From positions 186,001-250,000 of the forward strand of contig NZ_PVEO01000004.1 in assembly GCF_002973595.1 (NCBI RefSeq): a DNA stretch of 64,000 nt, read 5' to 3'. The stretch's first letter is position 1. Each line of letters starts with the position of its first letter. A program made the translations under genes and the position numbers. The notes under the pieces are model-generated. The model saw only the letters and a program-made list of their open reading frames with translations, made no database searches and was not told the DNA's origin. Below, piece after piece: positions 47,287-57,000 of the stretch. Source of the DNA: Jejuia pallidilutea (GTDB taxonomy: Bacteria > Bacteroidota > Bacteroidia > Flavobacteriales > Flavobacteriaceae).

Positions 47287-48951
47287 ATGAAGGTTAAGAA
47301 GATGATAAAGTACGTTGTTATAATTCCTTTTGGTATACTTATGTTATTGGTTGTATTCAATAACAAACAGCTAAAGTCGCAGGTTTTTGGCACGATAAAG
47401 TATCGTAATGTAGAGATTGAATCGGGTAATATTGCAGTGCCTCACAAAAGAACTTTGGAATGGAAAACAGAATCCGCCTTTGCTGATAGTATCTATGCCG
47501 ACATTGCAAAAATGTCAATTACAGATGAAATGCTCTTTAAAAAAGGGAATACTACGCGTATACTTTTGGCTAGACTACTGCTGAAACAAAATATTTCTGA
47601 AGTCAATAGCATTTTACAAAAAATGACGGTTTGGGGAAATTGTGGTTCTTCTTGGGCACTAAATCCTAAAGGAGATTATGATTTTCCACTCACCATTCTT
47701 ACTACAATACTTTGGAAATTTGGTGAACAACCCGATTTGCTATATCCTAAAACCAAAGCACATCTATTACATGTGTTATTATCAGAAGATGGTAATGCGT
47801 TTAGTTATACGGTTCCTAAAACTTTGGGACTTGTTATGGAAACCGAAAACCATATGTTAATGACCGAAGGTTCTAGGTATCTAAAAAACAGATGGGTTAG
47901 AGAACACGGGAATTCAGATAAGTATTATAACAATGTCCAAAATGGTATGGAAGACAAACTAATGTCACTTTTGGAAGAAATGAAAACTAGTGGTTTGTAT
48001 GAATTTAACTCCATTCCGTATCTTGGATATACAATTACAGCCTTACTTAATCTAGAAGCTTTTGCTTCAGAAAAGCTGAGTAAACAAGCCCGAGATGTAC
48101 TCGATTACATAAATTGGAGTTATGCTTTAAATAGCTATAATTTAAAGCATTTTCCGCCAATGCGAAGAAGGTATGAAAAAGCAAGTATAAAAGAACTCAC
48201 AACCGATTATCATTCTGCATTTATAAAATCATGGCTCAGTTATTCCAAAATTGAGAACTATGATAAAAATGTGGGGGTTGCTAAAATTCATGCACTAATG
48301 GGGGCGTGTATGCCTTATCGTCCTGCCGACCAATGTATTGAAATGCTGTTTAATAAGCAAGATGGGTATTTTGTACGCCAAGGTCATGGCCCAAAGGCAT
48401 CACCAGAAATTAGCAGCGCAGGAAAAAACTTTTTAATAAGTGCTGGAGGTGTTAACAGGGGTAAAAAGTCATTAATTGTAGCAAGGCCTATATGCCTTTT
48501 CTTAAATGATAGTGCAGATCAGCTTTCGGAAATTGTTCACTTATCGGGTTCTACCAACGATTTTATGCAATGGAACAACACAGGGGTCTATAAAAACTTT
48601 GCCTGTGCTGCAGGTGCAGTAGTCATTCCAAAGGGTGTTTTGTCTATTGCTAAAAAAGGACATTGGTCATGTTATAAAGATGAGAATAATGTAACTATTG
48701 TGGTGTACTCCACGGAAAATTTTGGTATGATCGCAGTGTTTGAAAATGTAGAACCTTTAAAAATTTTCCAAGACGTTTTAAAAGAGAATTCAAATTCTGA
48801 AATATTAAATTCACAATTTAAATTTCCAAACGGACCGTTATTAGAATACGATGTTCTTGCTCCTAAAAATAAATGGGTAATGACAGCTGTAAATGGTAAA
48901 AAACTTAATAGGGATTTTGATTCTTGGCCGTTGCTTGAAGGAGATTTATAA
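47287..48951 (+). CDS. unrecognised membrane-anchored PUL protein, possibly an (alpha/alpha)-barrel lyase
   Basis: A 554-residue protein that I do not recognise as a named family. Residues about 7-26 form a hydrophobic N-terminal anchor without a clear cleavage site or lipobox. Residues 60-320 are helix-rich. They contain METENHMLMTEGSRYLKNRW near residue 195 and EFNSIPYLGYTITALLNLEAF near residue 240, the sort of conserved N-H and Y-containing helices found in toroidal (alpha/alpha) polysaccharide lyases of the heparinase/alginate-lyase class. Residues about 370-540 look beta-rich, as in the C-terminal sandwich of such lyases. Its place between GH92-like and GH29 genes, and the need for a lyase upstream of the GH88-type enzyme, support this idea but do not prove it. 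Confidence 0.6.
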   Translation: MKVKKMIKYVVIIPFGILMLLVVFNNKQLKSQVFGTIKYRNVEIESGNIAVPHKRTLEWKTESAFADSIYADIAKMSITDEMLFKKGNTTRILLARLLLKQNISEVNSILQKMTVWGNCGSSWALNPKGDYDFPLTILTTILWKFGEQPDLLYPKTKAHLLHVLLSEDGNAFSYTVPKTLGLVMETENHMLMTEGSRYLKNRWVREHGNSDKYYNNVQNGMEDKLMSLLEEMKTSGLYEFNSIPYLGYTITALLNLEAFASEKLSKQARDVLDYINWSYALNSYNLKHFPPMRRRYEKASIKELTTDYHSAFIKSWLSYSKIENYDKNVGVAKIHALMGACMPYRPADQCIEMLFNKQDGYFVRQGHGPKASPEISSAGKNFLISAGGVNRGKKSLIVARPICLFLNDSADQLSEIVHLSGSTNDFMQWNNTGVYKNFACAAGAVVIPKGVLSIAKKGHWSCYKDENNVTIVVYSTENFGMIAVFENVEPLKIFQDVLKENSNSEILNSQFKFPNGPLLEYDVLAPKNKWVMTAVNGKKLNRDFDSWPLLEGDL

Positions 48952-49007
48952 AAGTTTAATCTATAGTTAAAAAAACAAAAATTCTAGATATTTATTGAAA
49001 TAACACT

Positions 49008-50324
49008 ATGAAGAAGTATAAAAAATACAAATTAGTCCTATTATTTAGTTTTATAAGCGTTTCTGTGTTCAGTCAACTAAAGAATAAACCTGAACTCAAC
49101 GAACAATTTATGGATATGGGCTTTGGCATATTCATCCATTGGAGTTTAGACTCGCAGTTGGGTAGCGTTATTAGTCATTCTATGGTTGGGGCTTCCGAAG
49201 ATTATGTAAAAAGATATATGGAAGAGCTTCCCAGAACGTTTTATCCCAAAGATTTCGACCCAGACGAATGGGCGAGACTCTTCAAACTAACAGGTGCAGA
49301 ATACGTGGTGTTTACTACAAAACACCATAACGGCTTCTGTATGTGGGATACCAAAACTACCGATTTCAATATCATGAACACGCCCTACGGAAAAGATATT
49401 ACAGGCATGTTGGTGAAATCATTACGTAAATATGGTTTAAGGGTTGGGTTCTATTTTTCACCTGAAGATTTTAGTTTTATCCATAAACAAGGACATCTTA
49501 TTTCTAGAAAGGGAAAAATGACTCAAGTTACCGCTAATAAAGAACTTTTTGAATATGATAAAGCTCAGGTAAAAGAATTAATTGAAAATTACGGTCCTAT
49601 TGATGTCATGTTTTTTGATGCGTTTCATGCAAAACCCATGGCACAGTACGTGCATGAAATTGCACCTGATGTTGTAGTAACCAGAGGTGAAATGAGTACG
49701 CCAGAGCAAAAAATACCTGGAGGAGCGCAACCAGGGCCTTGGGAAACCTGCATGACCATGGGTACACAATGGGCATACAAACCTACTAACGAAGATTATA
49801 AAAGTGGAAAAGAACTTATTAATAAACTCATTGAAATTAGAGCAAAAGGTGGTAATTTTTTAATGAACGTAGGACCAAAACCAAATGGTGAAATACCCAT
49901 TGAGCAAGAGGAGCGCTTACGAGAAATAGCACTTTGGATGTTTGTTAACAACGAAGCTGTAAAAAATGTACGAACCGTACCTACCCAAATAAAAGACGGC
50001 GATATATGGTTTACAAAAGCCAAAGATAAAAACACGGTGTATGCCTTTATTACAAATCAACCCGAATGGTTTAAAGGAAAACGACGACTGTTTTACATCC
50101 ATAACGTAAAAACTACAAAAGATACAGAGATTTCGGTGTTAGGTCAAAATGATTTGGTAGTAGAATATTCACCCAATAACTTACCAGAATCTCGTTTTAA
50201 ACAACAAGAGCACAACGTGGAACTTTCAATAACCAGAGCGCAAAGAGTTTACAATAACAAGATTTGGCACAATGCGGTAGTAGTGAAATTAACCAACGTG
50301 GAGTTTGTCAACAACAATGATTAA
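49008..50324 (+). CDS. GH29 alpha-L-fucosidase-like enzyme (first of a tandem pair)
   Basis: A 438-residue exported enzyme (signal peptide about 1-22, ending VFSQ). GH29 barrel motifs are GFGIFIHW near residue 37, EYVVFTTKHHNGFCMWDT near residue 100, KYGLRVGFYFSPEDF near 145, and VMFFDAFH with probable nucleophile D204. These enzymes release alpha-L-fucose by a retaining mechanism. The usual WFDG at the nucleophile is FFDAF here, suggesting a distinct subgroup. Residues 246-325 are identical to those of the next gene. The short C-terminal domain (about 340-438) is a beta-sandwich typical of GH29. Expected location: periplasm. Confidence 0.9.
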   Translation: MKKYKKYKLVLLFSFISVSVFSQLKNKPELNEQFMDMGFGIFIHWSLDSQLGSVISHSMVGASEDYVKRYMEELPRTFYPKDFDPDEWARLFKLTGAEYVVFTTKHHNGFCMWDTKTTDFNIMNTPYGKDITGMLVKSLRKYGLRVGFYFSPEDFSFIHKQGHLISRKGKMTQVTANKELFEYDKAQVKELIENYGPIDVMFFDAFHAKPMAQYVHEIAPDVVVTRGEMSTPEQKIPGGAQPGPWETCMTMGTQWAYKPTNEDYKSGKELINKLIEIRAKGGNFLMNVGPKPNGEIPIEQEERLREIALWMFVNNEAVKNVRTVPTQIKDGDIWFTKAKDKNTVYAFITNQPEWFKGKRRLFYIHNVKTTKDTEISVLGQNDLVVEYSPNNLPESRFKQQEHNVELSITRAQRVYNNKIWHNAVVVKLTNVEFVNNND

Positions 50325-50368
50325 TTGCAATAGTTTAATAATTAAATAATAGCACAAAAAAATATAAC

Positions 50369-51670
50369 ATGCGTTTAAATTTAAAATTTACATTAATATT
50401 TTGCTTAACGATAAGTTTTTCAACATTAGCACAATTAAAAAATAAACCGGCGATTGTAGAAGATTTTATGGATATGGGCTTTGGCATATTCATCCATTGG
50501 AGCATGGATTCACAGTTGGGTACTGTAATAAGTCATTCTATGGTGGGGGCTTCCGAAGACTATGTACAACGTTACATGAACGAACTTCCAAAAACTTTCG
50601 TTCCTAATAAATTCGACCCGGATGAATGGGCAAGATTATTTAAAATTACGGGAGCCGAATATGTGGTTTTCACAACCAAACACCATAACGGATTTTGCAT
50701 GTGGGATACCAAAACTACCGATTTCAATATCATGAATACGCCTTACGGAAAAGATATTACTGGTATGTTAGCCAAATCGTTAAGAAAATATGGTATTAAG
50801 GTAGGATTCTATTTTTCTCCCGAAGATTTTAGTTTTATTTACAAACAAGGGCATTTAATTTCCCGAAAAGGAGAAATGAGCGGTGTTGATAAAAACCCAG
50901 AATTGTTGGCGTACGACAAAAAACAAATTGCAGAGTTAATTGAAAACTACAGTCCAGATATGATGTTTTTCGATTCCTTTAAAAAGGCTGATATTGTTCA
51001 GTTTGTCCATAAGAAAGATCCCAATATAATGGTAACCCGTGGCGAAATAAGTACTCCCGAACAAAAAATACCCAATACCGCTATTCCTGGGCCTTGGGAA
51101 ACCTGTATGACCATGGGAACGCAATGGGCTTACAAACCCACCAACGAAGATTATAAAAGTGGAAAGGAACTTATTAATAAACTCATTGAAATTAGAGCAA
51201 AAGGCGGTAATTTTTTAATGAATGTGGGACCTAAACCTAACGGAGAAATTCCTATTGAGCAAGAAGAACGTTTACGTGAAATAGCATTGTGGATGTTTGT
51301 AAATAACGAAGCTGTAAAAAATGTAAGAACCGTTCCTGGACTTATAAAAGATGGTGATATTTGGTTTACAAAAGCTAAAAACGAAAATACGGCTTATGTG
51401 TTTATTACCAACCAACAGCATTGGTTTAAAGGTTTTAGAAGGAATTTTTTACTAAAAAACATCAAAGCAACTAAAAACACGCAGGTGTCTGTGCTAGGGC
51501 AAAATGACAAGGTGGTAGAATATTGGCCAGAAAACGACCCGAAAACTACGTTTGTTCAACATAAGGATAGGTTAGAAATATCGGTAAGTAAGGCCCATAG
51601 ACTATACAATAACAAAATTTGGCCTAATGCCATTGTGGTAAAGGTTACCAATGTTGAATTCTCCGAGTAA
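50369..51670 (+). CDS. GH29 alpha-L-fucosidase-like enzyme (second of a tandem pair)
   Basis: A 433-residue paralogue of the preceding gene, with signal peptide (about 1-21, ending LAQ). The motifs are GFGIFIHW, TTKHHNGFCMWDT and MMFFDSFK with probable nucleophile D202. The two proteins align almost without gaps. Bases encoding MDMGFGIFIHW are also identical between the genes, showing recent duplication. The segment just after the nucleophile (residues about 203-240) has diverged strongly, which could change the aglycone preference. It lies 44 bp after its partner and 41 bp before a third GH29 gene, so all are in one transcript. Confidence 0.9.
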   Translation: MRLNLKFTLIFCLTISFSTLAQLKNKPAIVEDFMDMGFGIFIHWSMDSQLGTVISHSMVGASEDYVQRYMNELPKTFVPNKFDPDEWARLFKITGAEYVVFTTKHHNGFCMWDTKTTDFNIMNTPYGKDITGMLAKSLRKYGIKVGFYFSPEDFSFIYKQGHLISRKGEMSGVDKNPELLAYDKKQIAELIENYSPDMMFFDSFKKADIVQFVHKKDPNIMVTRGEISTPEQKIPNTAIPGPWETCMTMGTQWAYKPTNEDYKSGKELINKLIEIRAKGGNFLMNVGPKPNGEIPIEQEERLREIALWMFVNNEAVKNVRTVPGLIKDGDIWFTKAKNENTAYVFITNQQHWFKGFRRNFLLKNIKATKNTQVSVLGQNDKVVEYWPENDPKTTFVQHKDRLEISVSKAHRLYNNKIWPNAIVVKVTNVEFSE

Positions 51671-51711
51671 TACGATTGAGTTTTTAAGTTAAAAAAGAAA
51701 AATATTCCCTT

Positions 51712-53118
51712 ATGACGTTTACTAATTATAGAAAAAATATTGTCTTTATAGTACTAGTTGCTTTCATGTGCAATCTAGTTAACGCACAGTCTGCCGATAA
51801 AATGGATTGGTGGAAAGATGCCAAATTTGGTATGTTTTTGCATTGGGGTTTATATTCTAAAACTGCGGGGTATTGGAAAGGACATAAAGCCAAAGGTAAC
51901 GAGCATTTTATGATTCATGAGAAAATATCTCTAAAGGAATACGCCACCATTGCCGATGATTTTAACCCTGTAAATTTTAATGCTGAAGACTGGGTGCTTA
52001 CTGCAAAAAATGCAGGAATGAAATACATAGTTATAACCTCTAAACATCACGACGGTTTTGCAATGTTTAATTCACCATCAAGCGACTACAATATTGTAAA
52101 ACGCACGCCTTATGCCAAAGACCCCATGAAGGAATTGGTTGAAGCCTGTCGAAAGCACGGAATGAAATTCGGGTTTTATTATTCCTTAGGTCGCGATTGG
52201 GAAGACCCAGATGTGCCTACCGATTGGCCATTTAAAGGTGGACGTAGTAATATAGTAGATTACCCTGATGAAGATGCAAAAGTGTTTCATCGGTATTTCG
52301 AAAGAAAAGTAAAACCACAAGTAAAAGAGTTGCTTACACAATATGGAACTATAGATATTATATGGTTTGATACACCACATGATATTACTGGAGAAGAAAG
52401 CCAAGAATTAAAAGATTTAATTTTAAGTATTCAACCCAACTGTATTATAAATAGTAGAATTGGGAACAATTTAGGAGATTATAAAGTTCAAGAACAAAAA
52501 ATAGCAAAAGGTTTGGAGCCAGAACCATGGGAAGCTTGCATTACTATGGGAAAAAATTGGGGCTATATAGAGTACGATACCATTTATAAAACACCCGAAT
52601 TAATGACGCGTCATTTCCTAGAAATTGTGAGTAAAGGCGGTAATTTACTGCTAAATAACGGTCCTACTGCAAAAGGGGAAATAACCCCATTGGCGAAGGA
52701 AGGATTAGCGAAAATAGGAGAATGGATGGATAAGAATGGAGAGGGAATTTACGGGTCTAAACCCTGGGAAATTCAAAATGAAATACTTACCAATCAAACA
52801 AAAGCCGAAATAGTTGAAAAAAAGGAAGGAAAAAACACCTTGAAGGATGCGGTACACGATGCTACTCCAAAAGATATCATTCCAGAAGTTCAATTCACTT
52901 TTAAAAATGGTAAAATTTATGCTTACGTATGTAGCTATCATAAACCTGAAGTACTTATAAAAAGTTTTACTTCAAAATTTAAGGTTGAAAACGTGGTACA
53001 ATTGGGCTCCAATAAAAAGGTAGAATGGGAACAGGATACCAGAGGATTAAGAATTGAAATGCCAGAATACTCAGAAAATGAAATCCCTATAACGGGTTTC
53101 CAAATACATGTAAGGTAA
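51712..53118 (+). CDS. GH29 alpha-L-fucosidase-like enzyme (third)
   Basis: A 468-residue exported enzyme (signal peptide about 1-25, ending VNAQ). It is only distantly related to the tandem pair and closer in motif to the GH29 gene at 58262: MDWWKDAKFGMFLHWGLYS near residue 28, YIVITSKHHDGFAMF near residue 105, GFYYSLGRDWEDPD near 155, and DIIWFDTPHD with probable nucleophile D220. The catalytic barrel ends near residue 345 and a C-terminal beta domain of about 100 residues follows. It should release alpha-L-fucose (or a related 6-deoxy or galacto-configured sugar) from oligosaccharides in the periplasm. It precedes the esterase gene by 28 bp. Confidence 0.9.
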   Translation: MTFTNYRKNIVFIVLVAFMCNLVNAQSADKMDWWKDAKFGMFLHWGLYSKTAGYWKGHKAKGNEHFMIHEKISLKEYATIADDFNPVNFNAEDWVLTAKNAGMKYIVITSKHHDGFAMFNSPSSDYNIVKRTPYAKDPMKELVEACRKHGMKFGFYYSLGRDWEDPDVPTDWPFKGGRSNIVDYPDEDAKVFHRYFERKVKPQVKELLTQYGTIDIIWFDTPHDITGEESQELKDLILSIQPNCIINSRIGNNLGDYKVQEQKIAKGLEPEPWEACITMGKNWGYIEYDTIYKTPELMTRHFLEIVSKGGNLLLNNGPTAKGEITPLAKEGLAKIGEWMDKNGEGIYGSKPWEIQNEILTNQTKAEIVEKKEGKNTLKDAVHDATPKDIIPEVQFTFKNGKIYAYVCSYHKPEVLIKSFTSKFKVENVVQLGSNKKVEWEQDTRGLRIEMPEYSENEIPITGFQIHVR

Positions 53119-53146
53119 TAACAATTATCCTTAGTATATTCACGGT

Positions 53147-53998
53147 ATGAAATATGTGTTAGTAATAATTAGTATGTGTTTTTCATACTTAGGTTATAGT
53201 CAATCTGTTAATGTAATTGAGCTATGGCCAAATAATGTGCCTGGTGAAAATTTGCCGAAACAAAAAGCACGACAAATTGATAATACCAGCGGCAATGTAA
53301 TACGTTTGACTGATGTTAATAATCCAACGTTAACTGTTTATACACCAAAACACGCTAATAATTCAGGTGCAGGAATTATTGTTTGCCCCGGTGGAGGATA
53401 CAATATTTTGGCTATTGATAAAGAAGGCTACGAAATAGCAGAATGGTTAAATAGTTTAGGGTATACTGCATTTGTATTACAATATCGTGTGCCTCAAAAG
53501 CAAGAGGGAGCAATGCAAGATGTACAACGCGCTATAAAATGGGTAAGAAGTAAGGCTGAAATCCATAACTTACATCCACAGAAAATTGGGCTTTTAGGGT
53601 TTTCGGCAGGAGGACACTTGGCAGCTAAGGCTTCAATAAATTATCAGAACGAAACCTATCCAAAGAGTGATACTATAGATAATGTGTCGGCTCGTGTTAA
53701 TTTTACAATGCTCGTTTACCCTGCGTATTTAGATAAAGGAGAGGAAAAAACATTGAGTCCAGAGTTAAAAATAAATGAACAAACACCTCCATTTTTTGTG
53801 TTTGAAACGGCCGACGATCCATTCGGTAATAGTGCATTGGTTATTGCATCAGCGTTAAGGAATAATAAAATACTGGTAGAGCTACATATGCTGCCCAAAG
53901 GCGGTCATGGCTATGGTTTACGAAAAGGAAACCGAGCAGCCGAAACATGGCCAATATTAGCCGAAACTTGGATGGAAAATCTGTTGAATTCAGAATAA
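53147..53998 (+). CDS. alpha/beta-hydrolase carbohydrate esterase
   Basis: A 283-residue exported alpha/beta-hydrolase (signal peptide about 1-19, ending GYSQ). The oxyanion-hole segment GIIVCPGGGYNILA near residue 78, nucleophile elbow GFSAGGH with S153, acid residue in ETADDPFG near 225 and catalytic histidine in KGGHGYGL near 250 are all present. This pattern is typical of xylan acetyl-esterase-like enzymes in PULs, which remove acetyl or other acyl groups from sugar hydroxyls. It follows three GH29 genes and precedes the second HTCS by 31 bp. This suggests that the target glycan is O-acylated. Exact acyl group unknown. Confidence 0.85.
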   Translation: MKYVLVIISMCFSYLGYSQSVNVIELWPNNVPGENLPKQKARQIDNTSGNVIRLTDVNNPTLTVYTPKHANNSGAGIIVCPGGGYNILAIDKEGYEIAEWLNSLGYTAFVLQYRVPQKQEGAMQDVQRAIKWVRSKAEIHNLHPQKIGLLGFSAGGHLAAKASINYQNETYPKSDTIDNVSARVNFTMLVYPAYLDKGEEKTLSPELKINEQTPPFFVFETADDPFGNSALVIASALRNNKILVELHMLPKGGHGYGLRKGNRAAETWPILAETWMENLLNSE

Positions 53999-54029
53999 AT
54001 ATTAAAATAATAATAAATAAAATAACCTA

Positions 54030-57000
54030 ATGCTACAGCGTTTTGTACTTCTTTATATAATGTTGTTCTTTTTATGTTCTCAAGCACAGAATATAAAATT
54101 TGAGCATTATAATGATAACAATGGCTTGTCGCATAACTCTGTACGCCATATTGTGCAAGATAAACACGGGTTTTTATGGATTGGAACCTTTTCTGGACTT
54201 AACCGTTTTGATGGATACGAGTTTAAATCGTATTTAAGTACTTCTGAAGGCAGTAACAAAATAAATAATGACGATATAACCGCATTAGAGTTAGATGAAG
54301 ACGCTAATCAATTATGGATTGGTACACGAAAAGGGTTAACTGTGTTAAAATTGGATACTTATAAGTTTACTACGTTTTTAAATGATCCAAGTAACCCGAA
54401 TAGTTTACCTGAAGATGAAATCCGATCGGTTTATGTTGATAAAATCAAACGCGTATGGATAGGAACAAAAGAGCAGGGTTTACATATTTTTTATGTTAAT
54501 GAAAATAGATTTGAAAAAATAAACTTACCCAATTTTAGATACATAAAAGAAATTTTTGAAGACTCACACGGAAATATCTGGATTGGTAGCTATGAAAGTG
54601 CATCTATAGCAAAACTAACGCTTGATGATAATGGCGCAATTCAACAAACCACAACGTTTACGCTTAAAGTACCTTATACAACAGAAATAAATCCCTATCT
54701 AAATTTTATATATGAAGATTCCAAAAAAGATATTTTTGTTGGCACGCGGAAAGGACTTTACAAATTAAACGAAGACAAAAACCAGTTTGAAAATTTATAT
54801 ATAGAAAATGATGAAATTCGTGATGCTTTAGGGCCTTACATAGTTTCTGTAGCACAATCGCCAAAAGGTGAATATTGGGTAGGAACATTAGGTGGTTTGT
54901 TGGTTTGTAACCAATTAGAAGATATTGCGGTGGGAGATTTTCAATGGTATTATTCTGTGTTAACCGATCAAACCTCATTGGTAGATAATCTGGTTTCAGG
55001 CTTGTTTTTCGATGCCACAGGAATTTTATGGATTGGTACCGAAGATGGTTTAGATAAATACGACCCTTATGAAAATCAGTTTCATTTCAACAAAGATATT
55101 TCTAAACATATAGAAGGGCAGGCGCCTAGAATTAGAGGGTTTGCTAAAACCTACAATAATAAAATTGTGGCAGCAACAAGGCATAACGGACTGTTTATTG
55201 AAGAGGACGATGGATTTGTGCCATTATTCAATAACCAGAAAGATATAGCAAATATATACTCCAAGGATGGTAAGATTTTTTATTGCGGATTGTGGAATGG
55301 AAAAGTGCTGATTTACGATTTTTTGAATAACACTGCAACCGAAGTTAATGTAGGTTTTGAAGACATTCCAATTTCTGACATACAAATCATTCATGACGAT
55401 AACATAGTAGTAGGCTCGTTTGGGCAAGGGGCTAATATTTTAAAGATTAAAAGTTCTAATGTTTTATCCGATGGTACCGTTTTATTAGAGGACGGCAACA
55501 TTAATGAAATTACTATGGATAGTATTGGCAATGTTTGGTTTGCAACTGAAGCTGGGGTGGTAAAATACAATACGGCTTCAAATACAAAAACTAATTACAC
55601 GTCATCATTTAATAAAAATACGGGCTTACCACATTATAATGTGAGCGACATAATTTTCGATAACTCTGGGCAATTATGGGCAGCTACTCGTGAAGGTTTA
55701 AGCATTTTTGATGATGATAAAAACAATTTTATGCCACTTACTGGTTATAATGGCTTAGCCAGAAAATGGGTTACCGATATGCTTTTAGATAGTAACGGGA
55801 ATTTATGGTTAAACGTAAACAACAACAGTGTAGCCAAAATTAATCCAACGAATAATAACCACAATATTTATCATGTTAACAGTGGAAACCGATTAGATTT
55901 TTTTAGTTCTCGTGGATTTTTTAATTATGATGATTCAAACATTTATTTAGGAGGAAAAAATGGTATAATTTTCTTTTCGCCCTATAGCATCAACGAAAAC
56001 AAGCAATCGCCATCACCCATAATTACGGAATTAAAAATAGATAATGAGGTTATACTTCCTGGAACCGAAATTAACGATGAAACCCCTCTTACTGTAGATT
56101 TAAACGAAACTAAAAGTGTAAACCTTGGATATAAAAACCGTAATTTTTCGTTGCAATTTTCTTCACCTTCATACACCAACGAACGCCTTAATAAGTTTCA
56201 GTATAAACTAGAAAATTTTGATGACGATTGGATTACAACTAGTAGTAATTCACGAACAGTTCAGTACACCAATTTATTTCCTGGAAAGTATGTTTTTAAA
56301 ATAAAAGCCAGTAATAGCGATGGCCATTGGAGCGATGAGGTAGCCTACAATATTAAAATTGAACGCCCTTTTTGGTTAACCTATCAAGCGTTATTTTTAT
56401 TTTTATTACTAATCGCTATCATAATTTATTTTATTAGGCGAGAGGTTAGAAATCGCATGCGTTTAAAACAAGAATTGGTCACCGAAAAAGTAAATCGCGA
56501 GCGCGATGTAAAACTAAATAACGAAAAACTACGATTTTTTACCAATATTTCTCACGAGTTGCGAACGCCATTAACGCTAATTTTGGGCCCTGTTACGCAA
56601 TTGTTAGAAGAATCTAAGCACCAAAGTACCGATTATCAAAAAAGCAGATATAATCTCATACATCAAAACGCCAGTAGATTGTTAAATTTAGTAAATCAGG
56701 TGCTAGATTTTAGAAAGGCCCAAACAGGAGAGTTAAAGCTAAAAGTGTCTAAAACCGATATTTTACAGTATACGCATAACACATTCGATTCTTTTAAAGA
56801 ACTAGCTTACAATAAGCAAATACAGTTTAATTTCAATCGAGAGTCAGAAGAACTTTTTGGATGGATTGATAGAGATAAATACGATAAGATACTTTATAAT
56901 TTATTATCAAATGCTATAAAATTCACCAATAAATTCGGGCATGTAGATTTGTATGTGGGCCTAAAAGATAATGAGGATGGTTACCTTATTATGGAGGTTA

